Part shown: piece by piece, positions 24,077-24,081 of the stretch
Layout: the number at the start of each line of letters is the position of its first letter
Position numbering within the stretch: the stretch's first letter is position 1
Source of the DNA: Ignavibacteriota bacterium
GTDB taxonomy: Bacteria; Bacteroidota; Ignavibacteria; UBA10030; SZUA-254
Assembly: GCA_016191715.1 (NCBI GenBank)
Contig: JACPVN010000492.1
Span: 1 to 24,081, forward strand
Direction of reading: 5' to 3'
DNA length: 24,081 bases
Notes under the pieces: generated by a model
Told to the model about the DNA's origin: nothing
Seen by the model: only the letters and a program-made list of their open reading frames with translations
Databases searched by the model: none
Position numbers and translations under genes: made by a program

Positions 24077-24081
24077 TTTTC

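Overview
The window looks like a chromosomal segment from a Bacteroidota/Ignavibacteria-type bacterium of the FCB group. Three things support this: an intact Bacteroidota-style aerotolerance (Bat) operon; exported proteins that end in the 'YPNPFNP' sorting-type C-terminal domain; and a possible Bacteroidota-type promoter (TTTG, 19 nt, TAAATTTG) upstream of moxR. Many starts lack a strong Shine-Dalgarno, as is common there. This placement is inference; no rRNA or tRNA gene is present to confirm it.

Region 1 (1-2685): a 429-base leader with small palindromes, then a membrane CHASE2-type class III adenylate cyclase. Region 2 (2686-11967), all on the + strand: a Bat operon in the order moxR, (inserted four-helix-bundle gene), DUF58 protein, short BatD-like protein, batA, batB, batC, batD, batE. 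Most neighbours overlap by 1-7 bases. Where they do not, the gap holds a repeat element: heptamer arrays, inverted repeats or back-to-back hairpins. Region 3 (11975-24076): five genes for predicted exported proteins. On the - strand are a small protein with a caspase-like His/Cys pattern and a large caspase-fold protein. On the + strand are a GH8-GH16 double glycosidase and a peptidoglycan amidase. Last, on the - strand, is a choice-of-anchor-B (LVIVD-type) surface protein.

The Bat operon is expected to build an envelope-associated complex: a MoxR AAA+ ATPase acting on von Willebrand A (vWA) proteins, with TPR and BatD partners. The exported cluster combines a possible protease, glycan hydrolases and a wall amidase. 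Four of its five proteins share the same internally duplicated module of about 130 residues (WNLVS...GKGYW...WNLVGS...GKGYW), which I do not recognise as a named domain.

The most unusual feature is a family of degenerate tandem repeats with a strict 7-base period. They flank the four-helix-bundle gene as inverted repeats, run through the 5' end of the short BatD-like gene so that the repeats themselves encode its signal peptide, and recur inside the sorting domain of the last gene. I found no tRNA, rRNA, CRISPR array or transposase.
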